This document shows positions 22,562 to 24,025 of a stretch of DNA of 24,025 nucleotides, piece after piece. Numbering within the stretch: position 1 is the first letter of the stretch; each line of letters starts with the position of its first letter. Made by a program: the position numbers and the translations under genes. The notes beneath the pieces were generated by a model. It had not been told where the DNA came from. It saw only the letters and a program-made list of their open reading frames with translations, and did not search any database. This DNA is from DATJIG01 sp035493495 (lineage in GTDB: Bacteria > Pseudomonadota > Alphaproteobacteria > SMXQ01). The stretch lies in the NCBI GenBank assembly GCA_035493495.1, contig DATJIG010000033.1:1-24025 (forward strand), in the 5' to 3' direction.

Positions 22562-24025
22562 ATGCGTGCTGCGTTGCGCTCGTCCAGCGGCGTTGTCGCC
22601 GCGGTTCTCATCGTCGCACTCACCGCGCCACACGCGGCATTCGCCCAGGCACTGGCCGTGGCGGACGGCCAGGATCGCGGACACATCTATGCGCCGTGGT
22701 CGCCCGACAAGATCGCCGAGCGGCGCAAGGAGTACGGCCTGATCGGGCCCGGCTCGTCCAAGCCCTATCCACCGCCGCGCTTTCCGGCCTCGCTCAAGGT
22801 GCCGAACTCGATCGAGGAGATGATGCCCGGCGCGCGCGCCGCCGTCGCCCAGACCGGCGGGCGCACGCCGCTCGGCTACGTCAAGCGAGGCGAGCGCGTG
22901 CTGATGGTCGTCCCCTACGATGCGAATCCGACGGTGCAGGAGGCAATCCGCCGCGCCTTCACCGAGCGTGGCGCCATTCCGATCACGCTCTATGAAAACG
23001 AGGCCGCCGGCATCCCGAAAGAGACCGTCGTCCGTTTCATGAAGGCGCGGCAGGTGTTCACCGTCGGCGACGGCCAGCAGGAGCCGGCCGAGTGGTTCTT
23101 CCGCTCGCTGCCCGATCCCGACAAGACCAAGGCCGGGCTGAAGGACGCCGACCCCGGCCTGTACGCCGCGATGTTCCCGCAGATCCAGTTCGCCAGCGAC
23201 GAGGACGCACGGCTGTCGAAGGACTACAACCGCATGGTGCGCGAGGGCCTGCTCAAATGGCTCGACGCGCATCCCGAGGTCGACAAGATCTTCTTCCGCG
23301 GCGGCGGCCGGCCGCGTACCCGCGTCATGCTGGCGCAGCACGGCAAGAAGTTCGTCGGCAACTACACCTACAACAGCCACTTCGATCTGATGAGCCGCGT
23401 GCCGAGCTTCCCGTCGGACGTGTGGCGGATGGTCGAGTCGAAGATGATCGAGGCCCTGCCCTTCGTCGATCGCCTCGAGGCGAGCGATCCCGAGGGCACC
23501 GCGCTCGCCGCCGACGTCACGACCGACATCGCCCAGACCTGGGCCAAGGGCGTGTACAACCAGGGCCATCTCTACATGTACCCGAATCAGTCGTCGGGGC
23601 GATGGCCGATGACCATGATGAGCTACCCCGACCTGGCATCGGAATACCTGCAGCCGGTGCAGGTCGAGGTGCGCGGCATCATCGCCAGCACCAACAACCA
23701 TGTGGCCACGCACCCGCGCATGGAGATCGAACTCGCCGACGGCAAGATCAAGGCGGTGCGCGGCGGCGGCTACTACGGCGAGTTCATGCGCTACGCGCTG
23801 AACTACCCCGGCATGCAGACCCTGACCTGGCCGCTCTACAAAAAGCCCGGCTACTGGTGGCTCTACGAGGCCGGCACCGCGACCAACCCGAAGTACTTCA
23901 AGCACCCCGACGAGTTGCTCGAGGGCCGCAACACCTCCGAGCGCAACGTCGGCGGGGTCATCCACTGGTCGTTCGGCACCGAGACCGCCCACGGCCCGGA
24001 GACGATCGGCCAGGTGACGCCGACC
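22562..24025 (+). CDS. Secreted protein of unknown function, second paralog (cut by window end)
   Basis: The frame is open from ATG 22562 to the last base (488 codons), so the gene continues beyond the window. GGGAGG (22551-22556) lies five bases before the start. A signal peptide is visible (hydrophobic core about residues 10-21, cleavage after AFA at residue 28). From HIYAPWSPDK onward it aligns without large gaps to the protein at 20717-22531, roughly 70 percent identical by eye. Blocks such as DGQQEPAEWFFRSLPDPDKTK, KFVGNYTYNSHFDLMS, GHLYMYPNQSSGRWP and GTATNPKYFKHPDELLEGRN are identical. The signal peptides and the region around residues 175-200 differ most. The segment matching the E-H-C-C-H-N-H cluster lies past the window edge. 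Confidence 0.8.
   Translation, partial: MRAALRSSSGVVAAVLIVALTAPHAAFAQALAVADGQDRGHIYAPWSPDKIAERRKEYGLIGPGSSKPYPPPRFPASLKVPNSIEEMMPGARAAVAQTGGRTPLGYVKRGERVLMVVPYDANPTVQEAIRRAFTERGAIPITLYENEAAGIPKETVVRFMKARQVFTVGDGQQEPAEWFFRSLPDPDKTKAGLKDADPGLYAAMFPQIQFASDEDARLSKDYNRMVREGLLKWLDAHPEVDKIFFRGGGRPRTRVMLAQHGKKFVGNYTYNSHFDLMSRVPSFPSDVWRMVESKMIEALPFVDRLEASDPEGTALAADVTTDIAQTWAKGVYNQGHLYMYPNQSSGRWPMTMMSYPDLASEYLQPVQVEVRGIIASTNNHVATHPRMEIELADGKIKAVRGGGYYGEFMRYALNYPGMQTLTWPLYKKPGYWWLYEAGTATNPKYFKHPDELLEGRNTSERNVGGVIHWSFGTETAHGPETIGQVTPT

Noticed and set aside
20681..23992. 1103-codon open frame on the minus strand opposite the two secreted proteins
   Set aside because: It is opposite two well-supported plus-strand genes with signal peptides and Shine-Dalgarno sites. 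Long antisense frames are common in DNA this GC-rich, and its repeats merely mirror the paralogous genes.
1..24025. CRISPR arrays, insertion sequences, integrase or phage genes
   Set aside because: I saw no regularly spaced repeats, transposase motifs or terminal inverted repeats. The presence of a tRNA gene (selC), a known integration site in other bacteria, is not accompanied by an integrase or a repeated tRNA 3' end in this window.

Overview
The window is GC-rich, densely packed bacterial DNA with short intergenic gaps, frequent ATGA overlaps and clear Shine-Dalgarno sites. Gene content suggests a respiring, chemo-organotrophic proteobacterium, most likely an alphaproteobacterium: a Bug-type solute receptor, a membrane-bound formate dehydrogenase with cytochrome b, a lactate permease, and very high GC at third codon positions. 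The taxonomic placement is inference from gene style only.

Layout. Bases 1-187 hold three hairpins behind a minus-strand Bug-family periplasmic receptor (188-1213). A small DUF5335-like protein (1374-1718) and an aldo/keto reductase (1791-2633) follow on the plus strand. A minus-strand pair, selD (3837-4964) and an exported transglutaminase-like protein (2697-3800), ends at a good terminator at 2652-2683. selD is divergent from the central cluster, and both directions have well-formed sigma70-like promoters in the 252-bp gap.

Central cluster, plus strand, 5217-14932: fdoG (with an in-frame UGA read as selenocysteine), fdoH, fdoI, fdhE, selA, selB, the selenocysteine tRNA gene selC, and a 158-residue protein of unknown function. 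With the divergent selD this is a complete selenocysteine system beside the selenoprotein that needs it. SelD makes selenophosphate, SelA converts Ser-tRNA(Sec) to Sec-tRNA(Sec), SelB delivers it at UGA codon 199 of fdoG, and FdhE helps mature the enzyme. FdoGHI is exported by the Tat route and passes electrons from formate through FeS clusters and two b hemes to quinone. selC lies wholly inside the open selB frame, and the selB stop overlaps the start of the unknown gene.

Right part. An LldP-type lactate permease (15175-16782) ends at a strong terminator (16804-16834). A separate promoter then drives an unusual 1004-residue FtsX/MacB-type ABC permease (16951-19965), its LolD/MacB-like ATPase (19968-20660), and two tandem, closely related secreted proteins of unknown function (20717-22531, and 22562 to the window edge). 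I see no insertion sequence, CRISPR array, rRNA gene or phage gene.
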